A stretch of 49,730 nt of DNA from Gammaproteobacteria bacterium (GTDB taxonomy: Bacteria; Pseudomonadota; Gammaproteobacteria; Steroidobacterales; GCA-2729495). The stretch spans positions 1-49,730 of the forward strand of contig JADYZO010000009.1 of NCBI GenBank assembly GCA_020853135.1, given 5' to 3'. Shown piece after piece: positions 7,724 to 17,014 of the stretch; position 1 is the stretch's first letter; each line of letters opens with the position of its first letter. Below the pieces are notes generated by a model. It saw only the letters and a program-made list of their open reading frames with translations, ran no database searches and had not been told where the DNA came from. Position numbers and translations under genes: made by a program.

Positions 7724-10189
7724 ATGAGATCGCCGAGCCTGCTGTCCAAGTACCTGCTGATCACGGCAGCCACCTGTGCCGCAGCCGTGGCGCTGACGGG
7801 CCTGAGCCTGTACGTGGCCTTCCGCTCCTCCATGGCGACGGTGCTCAGCCAGAGCACCCTGGTGTTCCAGGACCAGATGGCGGCACAGCTCGAGGAACAT
7901 GCGCGCAGCACGACCCGCGCCCTGGCGGCGCGCTGTGCGACCCTGATGCGGGGGAAGGTCCCGGAGGACCTCACCGACACCCTGCAGCGGGCGGCGGAGC
8001 TGGACGGTGCTGAACTGATCGTGCTCATCGATGCCACCGGGCGCGTGACCCACCAGACCGGGGACAGCGCGCTGCTGGCGCAGCTCGAGGGCGTGGCGCC
8101 CGGCCAGGTTACCGCGCGCGGCGGCTTCATCGTCGCGCGCATGGCGCTCCGCCAGGAGGCCGATGCCGCCTCGGTGGCCCAGGTCTTCGACACCGTCCTG
8201 ACCACCACCGAGGCCAGCGTGCTGCGCCGGCTGCTGACCGCCCTGGCAGCCCGGTATGGGCGCGACACCATCATCTGGGCGTTCCTGGCGGCTGCCGTCG
8301 TCATGGCGGGCGTCTTCCTGCTGCTCGTGGTGTTCGCCAGGCGCCAGGCGGGCGACATCCGCCTGCTCACCCGCAGCGCCGAGCGCATGACCGGCGGCGA
8401 CTACGGCAGCGCCATCGCGCTGCCGAGGCGCGACGAGATCGGCGACCTCGCCACGGCCTTCGACGGCCTGCGCAAGCGCCTGCAGACCACGACGATCTCG
8501 CGCGACTACCTCGACAAGATCCTCGACAGCATGAGCGAGGCCGTGCTCGTCACCAGCCCGCACGGGGTCATCACCCGCGTGAATGCGGCCGCCAGCCGCC
8601 TGCTCGAACTGCCGGAAGCGGCGCTGGTGGGCCGGCCGGTGGGCACGCTGCTTGCCCCGGCCCACCACGAGGAACTGGTGCTGCAGGACACCGGCATCCG
8701 CACGCGCGAGGGCACCCTGGTCAACCAGGCCGGCCGCGAAGTGCCCGTCTCCTTCACGGTCTCGGAGATCCGCGACGTGGAGCCGGCCTTCCACGGCTTC
8801 ATCATCACCGCGCGCAACATCGCCGAGCGCAAGCTCGCCGAGCAGCGCATCCGCTACCTGGCGCGCATCGATGCGCTCACCAGGGTGCCCAACCGCATGC
8901 AGTTCCAGCACCTGCTGCAGCGGTCCATCGCGCGGGCCGGCCGCCAGAAGCGCGCGTTCGCGCTGCTGTACCTGGATGTCGACCGGTTCAAGGACATCAA
9001 CGACATCTATGGCCACAGCGCCGGCGACCTCTGCCTGGAGACCCTCACCGGGCGGCTCGGCCGCCTGCTGCCCGAGAGCGCCATCATCGGCCGCTTCGCC
9101 GGCGACGAGTTCGGCATCATCCTCGACAACCCGGACGGCGCCGTGGAGGCGAGCCTGCACCTGGCGAACACGGCCCGCACCATCCTGCGCGAGCTGGCCC
9201 AGCCCCTCGCCTTCCAGGGCCACCCGATCATCATGACGGCCAGCATCGGCATCGCCATGTATCCCACCGACGCGCGCAACGTCATCGACCTGATCCGCAG
9301 CGCCGACTCCGCCCTGTACCACGCCAAGCGGGCCGGGGGCGACGCCTTCGAGTTCTTCGACCCGGAGATGAACGCGGCGGCCACCGAGCGGCTGATGCTG
9401 AAGAGCAAGCTGCGCCGGGCCTTCCAGCGCGACGAGCTGCTGCTGCAGTACCAGCCCAAGGTGGACGTGCGCAGCGGGCTGGTGACCGGCGCCGAGGCCC
9501 TGGTGCGCTGGGAAATGGCCGACGGCGGCCTGGTGCTGCCTTCGGAGTTCATCCCGCTGGCCGAGGAGAGCAACCTGATCCTCGACATCGGCGAGTGGGT
9601 GCTCGACCGCGTCTGCCGCGATTTCCGCGCCTGGCAGGCGCAGCTGGCCTTCCCGGGCAAGATTGCCGTGAACCTGTCGCTGAAGCAGCTGCGGCAGGGC
9701 CATTTCGCGCAGCGGGTCGCCGCCATCTGCCGGCACCACGGCGTGCCGCCGGCCAGCCTCGAGCTGGAGATCACCGAGAGCACGCTCATGGAGGACCCGG
9801 AGCGGACGGTGAAGATCCTCGAGGAGCTGTACGCGATGGGACTCTCGCTCGCCATCGATGACTTCGGCACCGGCTACTCATCGCTGAGCGCGCTGCAGAA
9901 ATTCCCCATCAACACGCTGAAGATCGACCAGTCCTTCGTGCGCGACGTGGCCACGGATGCCGATGACGCCACCATCGTCTCGACCATCATCCAGATGGGC
10001 CACGGCCTGAAGCTCGAGGTCATCGCCGAGGGCGTGGAGTCCCCCGAGCAGCTGGCGTTCCTGCGCTCGGCAGGCTGCGACTACGTGCAGGGCCTGCTGT
10101 TCGGCGAGCCGATGCACGCCCCGCAGTTCATCGAGCTGCTCGTCGCGCAACGCCGCGGCAGCGCTGGCGCCCGCCCGCTGTCGGGTTGA
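7724..10189 (+). CDS. HAMP-PAS-GGDEF-EAL cyclic di-GMP signalling protein
   Basis: An 821-residue inner-membrane protein. It has membrane helix 1 at about 9-30, an extracytoplasmic sensor region, helix 2 at about 182-205, HAMP at 206-258, PAS at about 260-380, GGDEF at about 385-545 and EAL at about 556-810. The cyclase signature is AGDEF rather than GGDEF, and no RxxD inhibitory site is seen before it. The EAL side looks complete: [46 protein letters not shown] and QG.LFGEP. It can therefore be expected to hydrolyse c-di-GMP, with cyclase activity less certain. The ATG at 7724 begins a normal membrane anchor; the upstream in-frame part is non-protein-like. Confidence 0.9.
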   Translation: MRSPSLLSKYLLITAATCAAAVALTGLSLYVAFRSSMATVLSQSTLVFQDQMAAQLEEHARSTTRALAARCATLMRGKVPEDLTDTLQRAAELDGAELIVLIDATGRVTHQTGDSALLAQLEGVAPGQVTARGGFIVARMALRQEADAASVAQVFDTVLTTTEASVLRRLLTALAARYGRDTIIWAFLAAAVVMAGVFLLLVVFARRQAGDIRLLTRSAERMTGGDYGSAIALPRRDEIGDLATAFDGLRKRLQTTTISRDYLDKILDSMSEAVLVTSPHGVITRVNAAASRLLELPEAALVGRPVGTLLAPAHHEELVLQDTGIRTREGTLVNQAGREVPVSFTVSEIRDVEPAFHGFIITARNIAERKLAEQRIRYLARIDALTRVPNRMQFQHLLQRSIARAGRQKRAFALLYLDVDRFKDINDIYGHSAGDLCLETLTGRLGRLLPESAIIGRFAGDEFGIILDNPDGAVEASLHLANTARTILRELAQPLAFQGHPIIMTASIGIAMYPTDARNVIDLIRSADSALYHAKRAGGDAFEFFDPEMNAAATERLMLKSKLRRAFQRDELLLQYQPKVDVRSGLVTGAEALVRWEMADGGLVLPSEFIPLAEESNLILDIGEWVLDRVCRDFRAWQAQLAFPGKIAVNLSLKQLRQGHFAQRVAAICRHHGVPPASLELEITESTLMEDPERTVKILEELYAMGLSLAIDDFGTGYSSLSALQKFPINTLKIDQSFVRDVATDADDATIVSTIIQMGHGLKLEVIAEGVESPEQLAFLRSAGCDYVQGLLFGEPMHAPQFIELLVAQRRGSAGARPLSG

Positions 10190-10214
10190 GGCACCGTGCC
10201 GGCTGCGGCATAAT
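10186..10214 (+). promoter_or_regulatory. promoter TTGAGG-17-CATAAT
   Basis: TTGAGG (10186-10191) and CATAAT (10209-10214) are spaced 17 bp, 32 nt before the ATG at 10247. The -35 overlaps the stop codon of the GGDEF-EAL gene, so the small secreted protein has its own promoter. Confidence 0.55.
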
Positions 10215-10246
10215 CAGCCGGCGCCGCCAACCGGGAGGCCACCGCA

Positions 10247-10591
10247 ATGACGAGGCTCGCATCAGTCCTGCTCGGCGCCCTTGCCGCCGCCATGCTGCAA
10301 CCCGCCGGCGCCGCCTGCGAGTACCCTGGCGAGATCAGCATCCCGGGCGGCGCCAGCGCCACCGAGGCGCAGATGCAGGCCGCCAACCAGGCGGTCAGGC
10401 AGTACATGGCCGCCGTGGAGAGCTACCTCGCCTGCCTCGACGAGGAGGAAAAGGCGCTGGGAGCCTCGGTCACGGACGAGCAGAAGAAGGTCCACATCCA
10501 GCGGCACAATGCCGCCGTGGACGCCCTCAATGCCGTGGCCGCCCGGTACAACGAGCAGGTGCAGGCCTTCAAGAAAAAGAAGGCCCAGTAG
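10247..10591 (+). CDS. small secreted protein of unknown function
   Basis: A 114-residue protein with a cleavable signal peptide ([18 protein letters not shown], then PAGAAC) and a mature part with Cys in [11 protein letters not shown] and in YLACLDEEE, which could form a disulfide. The rest is predicted helical and ends in a lysine run (FKKKKAQ). A GGGAGG ribosome site lies 8 nt upstream of the ATG. Short periplasmic proteins with this IP..(A/S)..E..AA...V..YM.A.E.YLAC pattern occur in Xanthomonadales relatives, as I recall, without known function. It stands between its own promoter and the mdh leader. Confidence 0.7.
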   Translation: MTRLASVLLGALAAAMLQPAGAACEYPGEISIPGGASATEAQMQAANQAVRQYMAAVESYLACLDEEEKALGASVTDEQKKVHIQRHNAAVDALNAVAARYNEQVQAFKKKKAQ

Positions 10592-10641
10592 CCCCGCAGG
10601 CCTGCGGCAAGTACCGCTCCCGGACCGGCTTTTCCCGGTGG

Positions 10642-10647
10642 TAGAAT
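10642..10647 (+). promoter_or_regulatory. possible -10 TAGAAT for mdh
   Basis: TAGAAT lies 92 nt upstream of the mdh ATG in a 148-bp gap. The same hexamer precedes several other genes here (7635, 17973, 39230). No -35 is obvious. Confidence 0.35.
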
Positions 10648-10739
10648 CCCGGCCCCGTCGAGGGGCCCGGCCGGCGCCTGCGCTGCCGCCGGGCGCCGCG
10701 CGCAACCCCTTTCAGCATCTTCCCGGAGGAAGGCTTCCC

Positions 10740-11723
10740 ATGACTCAAGCCGCCAGAGTCACCATCACCGGCGCCGCAGGCCAGATCGGCTACCAGCTCG
10801 CCTTCCGCATCGCATCGGGGCAGCTGCTCGGCACCAGCCAGCCCGTCATCCTGCAGCTGCTGGAAATCCCCCCGGCGCTCAACGCGCTGAAGGGCGTGAT
10901 GATGGAACTCGAGGACTGCGCCTTCCCCTCCCTGCAGGGCATCATCGCCACCGACCAGCCCGAGGAAGCCTTCCGCGACGCCGACTATGCGCTGCTGGTG
11001 GGCGCCAGGCCGCGTGGTCCCGGCATGGAACGCGGTGACCTGCTGAAGGAAAACGCGAAGATCTTCTCCGTGCAGGGGAAGGCCATGAACGCGCATGCCA
11101 GCCGCAACATCCGCGTCCTGGTGGTGGGCAACCCGGCCAACACCAATGCGCTGATCGCCCAGCGCAACGCGCCGGACCTCAACCCCGCGAACTTCACCGC
11201 CATGACGCGCCTGGACCACAACCGCGCGCTCGCCCAGCTCGCCGCGAAGACCGGCACCCATGTCAACCGCATCAAGCGCATGACGATCTGGGGCAACCAC
11301 TCCTCCACCCAGTACCCGGACATCAGCCAGGCAGTGGTGAACGATCGCGCCGCCCGCGACTTGGTCGACCAGGAGTGGCTGGCCGGGGACTTCATCCCGA
11401 CGGTGCAGCAACGCGGTGCCGCCATCATCAAGGCGCGCGGACTCTCCAGCGCGGCATCCGCCGCCTCCGCCGCGATCGACCACATCCGCGACTGGACGCT
11501 CGGCACCCCGGGCGATGACTGGGTCAGCATGGCGGTCCCAGCCGACGGCAGCTACGGCATCAGGGAAGGGGTGATCTACTCCTTCCCCTGCCGCTGCACG
11601 AAGGGCCGGTACGAGATCGTTCAGGGCCTGCCCATCAGCGACTTCAGCCGCGCGCGCATGGATGCGACGGACAAGGAGCTGCGCGAGGAGCGCGAGGCCA
11701 TCGCCGACCTGCTGCCGCGATGA
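10740..11723 (+). CDS. mdh: malate dehydrogenase (NAD)
   Basis: A 327-residue enzyme interconverting malate and oxaloacetate in the TCA cycle. It is of the ~327-residue type found in many beta- and gammaproteobacteria and actinobacteria, close to cytosolic MDH, not the E. coli 312-residue type. Visible are the Rossmann start [19 protein letters not shown], the substrate-binding [28 protein letters not shown] and the catalytic-His block [11 protein letters not shown]. The ATG has GGAGG about 11 nt upstream. A much longer in-frame ORF starting at 10281 was rejected because homology begins at 10740. A strong terminator follows. Confidence 0.93.
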   Translation: MTQAARVTITGAAGQIGYQLAFRIASGQLLGTSQPVILQLLEIPPALNALKGVMMELEDCAFPSLQGIIATDQPEEAFRDADYALLVGARPRGPGMERGDLLKENAKIFSVQGKAMNAHASRNIRVLVVGNPANTNALIAQRNAPDLNPANFTAMTRLDHNRALAQLAAKTGTHVNRIKRMTIWGNHSSTQYPDISQAVVNDRAARDLVDQEWLAGDFIPTVQQRGAAIIKARGLSSAASAASAAIDHIRDWTLGTPGDDWVSMAVPADGSYGIREGVIYSFPCRCTKGRYEIVQGLPISDFSRARMDATDKELREEREAIADLLPR

Positions 11724-11767
11724 CCTGCGGCGCCGTCGCCCGCCGGGCGGCGGCCCTGCCGACACAA

Positions 11768-11796
11768 GGGGCTGGACGCTGGTCCAGCCCCTTTTT
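11768..11796 (+). terminator. rho-independent terminator after mdh
   Basis: A perfect 10-bp stem, GGGGCTGGAC (11768-11777) with GTCCAGCCCC (11782-11791), has a 4-nt loop and is followed by TTTTT (11792-11796). Confidence 0.9.
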
Positions 11797-11799
11797 CGT

Positions 11800-11805
11800 T
11801 AATAT
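11800..11805 (+). promoter_or_regulatory. possible -10 TAATAT for fadE
   Basis: TAATAT directly after the mdh terminator, 38 nt before the GTG start of fadE. There is no clear -35. Confidence 0.35.
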
Positions 11806-11843
11806 CCCCGGGTGCGCGGCCCATCGCCCCGGAGGATCCCACC

Positions 11844-14303
11844 GTGCTCGACTTCCTCACCTGGCTGTTCTGGACCCTGGCGCTGGCTGGCGTGGCCCTG
11901 GCGCTCGCCTATCGTCGCGTGGACCTGCGCACGGCCACCGCAGCACTGGGTCTGGCGATCGTCGCCTGCATCGTCCTGGCCGGCGCCTGGTGGTGGTGGG
12001 ACCTGCTGCTGCTGGCGGCCTGGGCCGGCATGCTGGCGCTGAACTTCACCGAGCTGCGGCGCGAGCACGTCACCGCGCCGCTGCTGCGCTTCTACCGCAC
12101 GCTCGTGCCGCACATCTCCGACACCGAGCGCGAGGCACTGGAGGCCGGCACGGTGTGGTGGGACGGCGAACTGTTCACCGGGCTGCCCGACTGGTCGAAG
12201 CTCGAGGCGCTGCCGCCACCGCAGCTCTCGGCGGCGGAACGCGCCTTCCTGGAAGGCCCCACCGCGGAGCTCTGCCGGCGCCTGGATGACTGGCGGATCA
12301 CCCACGAGATCGGCGACATGCCGCGCGAGGTCTGGGACTACATCATCGCGCAGCGTTTCTTCGCGATGATCATCCCCGAGCGCTACGGCGGCCTCGGTTT
12401 CTCCCCGCTCGCCGTCGCCATGGTGCTCACCAGGCTCGCCAGCCGCAGTGCCGTGGCCTCCTCCACCATCGGCGTGCCGAACTCGCTGGGGCCGGCGGAG
12501 CTGCTGCTGCACTACGGGACCGAGGCGCAGAAGGACCACTATCTGCCGCGTCTGGCGCGGGGCGAGGAAATCCCCTGCTTCGCGCTCACCAGCCCGCGCG
12601 TCGGCTCGGATGCCTCCTCCATCCTCGACACGGGCGTGGTCTGCCGCGGCAGCTTCCGCGGCGAGGAGGTCATCGGCATCCGCCTGAACTGGGACAAGCG
12701 CTACATCACGCTGGCGCCGATCGCCACCGTGCTGGGGCTCGCCTTCAAGCTCTACGACCCCGAGCACCTGATCGGCGACCGGGACGAATACGGCATCACC
12801 GCCGCGCTCATCCCCACCGACCTGCCGGGCATCGACATCGGACGGCGGCACTTCCCGATCAACATCCCGTTCCAGAACGGCCCAACCCGGGGACGCGACG
12901 TCTTCGTGCCGGTGGACTACATCATCGGCGGGCGCGAGCGCGCCGGGCAGGGCTGGCGGATGCTGGTCGAGCAGCTGGCGGCCGGCCGCGGCGTGGTGCT
13001 TCCCGCCAACGCCATGGGCGGCGCGCGCGCGGCCGTGCACGCCACCGGGGCCTATGCCCGCATCCGCAGCCAGTTCGGCCTGCCGATCGCCCGGTTCGAG
13101 GGCGTGGGCGAGGCGCTGGCCCGCATCGCCGGGCACGCCTACATCATCAATGCCGCGGTGACGGTGACCTGCACCGTGCTCGGGCGCGGCGAGAAGCCGG
13201 CGGTGCCCTCGGCCATCCTCAAGTACCACTGCACGGAGATGGGCCGCCGCATCGCCAATGACGCCATGGACATCCACGGCGGCAAGGGCATCATGCTCGG
13301 GCCGAAGAACTACCTGGCGCGCAGCTACGAGGTCCTGCCGGTCGCCATCACGGTCGAGGGCGCCAACATCCTCACCCGCAGCCTGATCATCTTCGGCCAG
13401 GGCGCGATCCGCTGCCATCCCTTCGTGCTGAAGGAGATGGAGGCCGCGCAGGATCCCGACTTCGAGCGCGCGCTGGCGGCGTTCGACCGCCACCTGTTCG
13501 GCCACATCGGCTATGCCATCAGCAACGCCGCCCGCTCGCTCTGGCTGGCGCTGACCCACGCCCGCTACAGCAGCGCGCCGGCGGATGGCCCCACCGGACG
13601 CTTCTACCAGCACATCACGCGCTTCAGCGCGGCCTTCGCGCTGTCGGCCGATGTCGCGATGCTCACGCTCGGCGGGGGCCTGAAGCGGCGCGAGCAGCTC
13701 TCGGCACGCCTGGGGGATGTCCTCAGCGCGCTGTATCTCGCCAGCATGGTGCTCAAGCACTACGAGAACCAGGGACGGCAGGCGGCCGACCTGCCGCTGG
13801 TGGAATGGGCCTGCCGGACGCTGCTCTACGATGCCCAGGAGCAGCTGCACGGCTTCCTGCGCAACCTGCCCAACCGCTGGGCGGCAGCCGGATTGCGCGC
13901 CCTGGTCTTCCCCCGCGGGCGCATGTACTCCGCGCCCTCCGACGAACTCGGCCAGGAGATCGTCGCCCTGGTCACCCACCCCACCGGGACACGCGAGCGC
14001 CTGACCTCATGCATCTACGCGGCAGACGAGCCGGGCAGCCCGCTCGGAGCCCTGCAGCGCGCGCTGGAACTGGCCGAGGAACTGGTGCCGCTGGAGGAGC
14101 GGCTGCGTGATGCCATGCGCAGCGGCCTGGTCAGCGAGGAGCATCCGCTGGCACGGATCGATTCCGCGGAGCGCCAGGGGATACTCAACGCCGGCGAGGC
14201 GGAGCAGATGCGCCGTTACGATGCGCTGGTGATGGAGATCACCGGCGTGGACGATTTCGCCGCGCCGGAGATCGGCCGCACCGCCGGCCGTGGCGGCTGG
14301 TGA
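11844..14303 (+). CDS. fadE: acyl-CoA dehydrogenase, long FadE type
   Basis: An 819-residue protein of the proteobacterial FadE class, the first oxidation step of fatty-acid beta-oxidation, with FAD. Two or three hydrophobic segments at residues about 1-60 anchor it to the inner membrane. The acyl-CoA dehydrogenase core follows (IPERYGGLGFSPLA, CFALTSPRVGSDAS, HGGKGIMLGP, VEGANILTRSLIIFGQGA), then the C-terminal extension of about 250 residues peculiar to FadE. The length is normal. The GTG start at 11844 is preceded by GGAGGA at 11831-11836. It stands alone between the mdh terminator and the following lipoprotein gene. Confidence 0.92.
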   Translation: MLDFLTWLFWTLALAGVALALAYRRVDLRTATAALGLAIVACIVLAGAWWWWDLLLLAAWAGMLALNFTELRREHVTAPLLRFYRTLVPHISDTEREALEAGTVWWDGELFTGLPDWSKLEALPPPQLSAAERAFLEGPTAELCRRLDDWRITHEIGDMPREVWDYIIAQRFFAMIIPERYGGLGFSPLAVAMVLTRLASRSAVASSTIGVPNSLGPAELLLHYGTEAQKDHYLPRLARGEEIPCFALTSPRVGSDASSILDTGVVCRGSFRGEEVIGIRLNWDKRYITLAPIATVLGLAFKLYDPEHLIGDRDEYGITAALIPTDLPGIDIGRRHFPINIPFQNGPTRGRDVFVPVDYIIGGRERAGQGWRMLVEQLAAGRGVVLPANAMGGARAAVHATGAYARIRSQFGLPIARFEGVGEALARIAGHAYIINAAVTVTCTVLGRGEKPAVPSAILKYHCTEMGRRIANDAMDIHGGKGIMLGPKNYLARSYEVLPVAITVEGANILTRSLIIFGQGAIRCHPFVLKEMEAAQDPDFERALAAFDRHLFGHIGYAISNAARSLWLALTHARYSSAPADGPTGRFYQHITRFSAAFALSADVAMLTLGGGLKRREQLSARLGDVLSALYLASMVLKHYENQGRQAADLPLVEWACRTLLYDAQEQLHGFLRNLPNRWAAAGLRALVFPRGRMYSAPSDELGQEIVALVTHPTGTRERLTSCIYAADEPGSPLGALQRALELAEELVPLEERLRDAMRSGLVSEEHPLARIDSAERQGILNAGEAEQMRRYDALVMEITGVDDFAAPEIGRTAGRGGW

Positions 14304-14397
14304 CCCGCCTGCAGCGCCCGCGCAGCCACGGACAGGCCATGCAGCGGGGCGGATTGGAGTAGCATTTCCCGCCATCGTCTGTCCCGGGAGAACATCG

Positions 14398-14907
14398 ATG
14401 AAGACCTGCCTGCGTGCCACCGCGCTGTCGACCCTGCTCCTTGGCCTTGCTGCCTGCGGCGGCAAGCCGGCACCAGCCACCGCACCGGAATCCGCGAGCC
14501 CGCAGGCGGCCAGCCCGGCCGCTCCCGCCGCAACGGCGCCCGCGACCCTGCCGCGCACGCCCTCGCCTGCCGGCGCCAGCGTGAGCATCACCAGCCCGGC
14601 GGACGGTGCGACGGTCAAGTCACCCGTGAAGGTGACTTTTGCCATCCAGGGCATGACGCTGGCCCCGGCCGGGGATGCCACTCCGGACAGCGGCCATCAC
14701 CACCTGCTGATCGACACCGGCCTGCCGGCGCTCGACCAGCCCATCCCGACCGACGCCAATCACATGCACTTCGGCAAGGCACAGACGGAGGCCGAGATCC
14801 AGCTGCCTCCGGGCCAGCATACGCTGCAGCTGCTGCTGGGTGACGCCCACCACGTGCCACACGATCCGCCGGTCGCTTCGGAGAAGATCACCATCACGGT
14901 GGAGTGA
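14398..14907 (+). CDS. DUF4399-like lipoprotein
   Basis: A 169-residue lipoprotein: signal with lipobox LAAC (MKTCLRATALSTLLLGLAAC), an Ala/Pro linker of about 40 residues, then a domain containing VSITSPADGATV, HHHLLIDT, NHMHFGKAQTE and PPGQHTLQLLLGDAHHVPH. These His-rich blocks fit the DUF4399 family, envelope proteins of unknown role whose conserved histidines may bind metal. GGGAG lies about 8 nt before the ATG; the longer frame from 14290 lacks a signal. It is convergent with the mevalonate genes. Confidence 0.8.
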   Translation: MKTCLRATALSTLLLGLAACGGKPAPATAPESASPQAASPAAPAATAPATLPRTPSPAGASVSITSPADGATVKSPVKVTFAIQGMTLAPAGDATPDSGHHHLLIDTGLPALDQPIPTDANHMHFGKAQTEAEIQLPPGQHTLQLLLGDAHHVPHDPPVASEKITITVE

Positions 14908-14968
14908 CGCGCGCGCGACCTGCGGGGGCAGCCGGCCGGGCCCGCGCCTGGCAGCCGGACCATCCCGC

Positions 14969-15976
14969 TCAGCGCAGGAGGAGCCCGGGTGCGCCCCGGC
15001 CACCGGCGAGCACCATGACCCCCGCGCCGGCCAGGGCGCGGGTGGCCTGCCCGATGGCCGCCGCGTCGGCGGCCAGCACGAGGCCAAAGTCGCCTCCGCC
15101 CGCGCCGGAGGTCTTGTAGAGGCAGCCCGCATCGGCCGCCAGGGCCGCCAGCCGCCGGTGTGCACGCGTCACGATGCCGATGCGCGCACCGGCGTCGAGC
15201 GCCGCCAGCGCATCACGATACCGGGCCAGCGCTGCGAGGACGGCGGCCGCCTCGCCACCCTGCCAGGCGCGCAAGGCCGCCTGTGCCGCCTGGCAAAGTT
15301 GCCCGACCAAGGCCTCCCCGGCAGCGCCGCTGCGCCGCCGATACGCATTGAAGCGCGCCAGCAATGGCGGCGTGGCTGCGCCGTAACCCGACCAGGCCGC
15401 CAGCCAGTGCAGCCCGGCCGGCCAGCCGAGCACCTCAACCTCCTGGCCGGGCACCAGGCCGACGATGCCGCCATGGACGGCCGCGGCCACGTCGATGCCG
15501 CTGCCATTCCCGCCCTGCAGGCGCCGGTGCGCCAGCCGCGCCAGTTCGAACAGCGTGCCGGTGGCGAGCGGCCTGCCCACGGCAGCACAGAGCGCAGCGG
15601 CCAGGGCCGCGGTGATGGCGGCACTCGAACCCAGTCCCAGCTTTCCGCCACCGGGGGCATGGAAGGCCTGGGTGTCGAGCCTGATGGACACCCCCTGGTG
15701 CAGCGCGAGGCCGGCCTCGGCAAGGGTCGCCGCCAGCGCATCGAGCACCAGCCCGCGTCCGCCATCCGGCCTGTCCGGCCAGCAGGGCAAGCCGCGCGCA
15801 TCCCAGGCAAAGGACCAGCTTCCGGCACCTGCCACCTCGAAGTGACAGGGTCCTGCGGTGCGGATCACCTGCGCCCGGGCCCGCACATCCACCGCGACGG
15901 CAATGGCCGGGGCACCGGCAAGCACCGCGTACTCGCCGCAGATGACGAGCTTGCCCGGCGCATCGGCCTCAACCAT
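14969..15976 (-). CDS. GHMP-family kinase, probably phosphomevalonate kinase
   Basis: A 335-residue GHMP kinase. The N-terminus ADAPGKLVICGEYAVLAG is the mevalonate/phosphomevalonate kinase start; GGGKLGLGSSAAITAALA is the ATP loop and TSGAGGGDFGL the third motif. The length and the pairing with mvaD favour phosphomevalonate kinase (phosphomevalonate + ATP to diphosphomevalonate), but mevalonate kinase cannot be excluded. The ATG at 15976 gives an 8-nt overlap with the mvaD stop; an earlier in-frame ATG at 16006 would overlap more. Translation is probably coupled to mvaD. No HMG-CoA reductase or synthase is in the window. Confidence 0.78.
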   Translation of the reverse strand: MVEADAPGKLVICGEYAVLAGAPAIAVAVDVRARAQVIRTAGPCHFEVAGAGSWSFAWDARGLPCWPDRPDGGRGLVLDALAATLAEAGLALHQGVSIRLDTQAFHAPGGGKLGLGSSAAITAALAAALCAAVGRPLATGTLFELARLAHRRLQGGNGSGIDVAAAVHGGIVGLVPGQEVEVLGWPAGLHWLAAWSGYGAATPPLLARFNAYRRRSGAAGEALVGQLCQAAQAALRAWQGGEAAAVLAALARYRDALAALDAGARIGIVTRAHRRLAALAADAGCLYKTSGAGGGDFGLVLAADAAAIGQATRALAGAGVMVLAGGRGAPGLLLR

Positions 15977-16949
15977 CGGTGCAGTGCGCCCCGGGTCCGA
16001 GCCCACTGTCGATCACCTGCATCACGCCCGGCACGGCGGCCAGCGCATCGCGCACCAGCGCTGCTGCGCCCGGCTCGCACACCGCCTTGACCTGCGGCCC
16101 GGCATCGATGGTGAAGAACACCGGCGTGCCCGCCCGGCGCAGCGACTGCACCAGCTGCAGGCAGGCCAGCGTGGTGGGCGACCAGTAGATGAGCGGCGGG
16201 CGCGTGGTCAGCATGACCGCGTGCATCTTCAGGCAGTTGTGCTCGGCTACCCCTGCCAGCGCCGCGAAATCACGGTCGCGCACGCCCCGCAGGCCGGCCT
16301 CCAGGTCCGCGTCGTGGCTGCGCAGCCATTCGCCGTAGTAGGGCGAGGTGGCGCGGCTCGCCGCCATCCCGTCACGCGAACCGGTCTCCTTGGGCGCAGT
16401 CGCGACAATGGCGATGACGACGCGCAGCGGCCAGGCCGGCGCGGGCAGCAGTGGTTCGACCGCGACGTCGCCATCCGGCGCATTGCGCAGCACGACGAAC
16501 CCGCCGAACAGCGAACGCGGCGCCGAGCCTGAGCCCAGGCGCGCCACGCGGGCCAGCTCGCGGGCGGGCAGATCGAGCCCAAGCGCCGCGGCAGCCGCGG
16601 TGACGAGGGCCGCAAAACCCGATGCCGAGGAGGCGAGGCCCGCCGCCGTCGGGAAGTCGTTGTCCGTGTCGACGAGCGCGCCATGGCCGACACCCGCCCG
16701 GCGGCGCAACAGGTCCAGGCAGGCACTGATGCGGCTGGCCGCACCGGCGTCCTCCCGGCCGTTGAGCCGCACGCTGTCACCCTTGCGGCCGGGCTCGAAG
16801 CACACCCGGGTGCGCGAACACATGGCATCCAGCGTCACCGACAGCGAGCCCACCGCGGGCAGGTTTTCCGCCACATCGCGCTTGCCCCAGTACTTGATGA
16901 GGGCGATGTTCGGGTGGGCGATGGCCGTGGCAACCAGGGGGACGGTCAT
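15969..16949 (-). CDS. mvaD: diphosphomevalonate decarboxylase
   Basis: A 326-residue GHMP-fold enzyme making isopentenyl diphosphate from diphosphomevalonate with ATP. Signatures: AHPNIALIKYWGKRD at the start, SLSVTLDAM, FPTAAGLASSASGFAAL (ATP loop), GSGSAPRSLFGGF and a terminal block with FFTIDAGPQVK, whose Asp is expected to be catalytic. The length is normal. The ATG at 16949 faces ispA, 65 bp away on the other strand. The mevalonate route is uncommon in gammaproteobacteria, most of which use the MEP pathway; it is known in Legionella and Coxiella relatives. Confidence 0.9.
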   Translation of the reverse strand: MTVPLVATAIAHPNIALIKYWGKRDVAENLPAVGSLSVTLDAMCSRTRVCFEPGRKGDSVRLNGREDAGAASRISACLDLLRRRAGVGHGALVDTDNDFPTAAGLASSASGFAALVTAAAAALGLDLPARELARVARLGSGSAPRSLFGGFVVLRNAPDGDVAVEPLLPAPAWPLRVVIAIVATAPKETGSRDGMAASRATSPYYGEWLRSHDADLEAGLRGVRDRDFAALAGVAEHNCLKMHAVMLTTRPPLIYWSPTTLACLQLVQSLRRAGTPVFFTIDAGPQVKAVCEPGAAALVRDALAAVPGVMQVIDSGLGPGAHCTDG

Positions 16950-17014
16950 GGTGGGCGGATTATCGTCTATCCTTGTCTGCCTTTGCCTGGCTGCCCCATC
17001 GACGCACGGATCCC

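Noticed and set aside
7634-9739. A 701-residue open frame on the minus strand opposite the GGDEF-EAL gene
   Set aside because: High GC opens the antisense frame. It lacks any family motif, is rich in Arg/Gly/Ala/His, and sits fully opposite a well-supported gene.
11799-13979. A 726-residue minus-strand frame opposite fadE
   Set aside because: Same shadow effect; composition is low in hydrophobic residues and has no recognisable domain.
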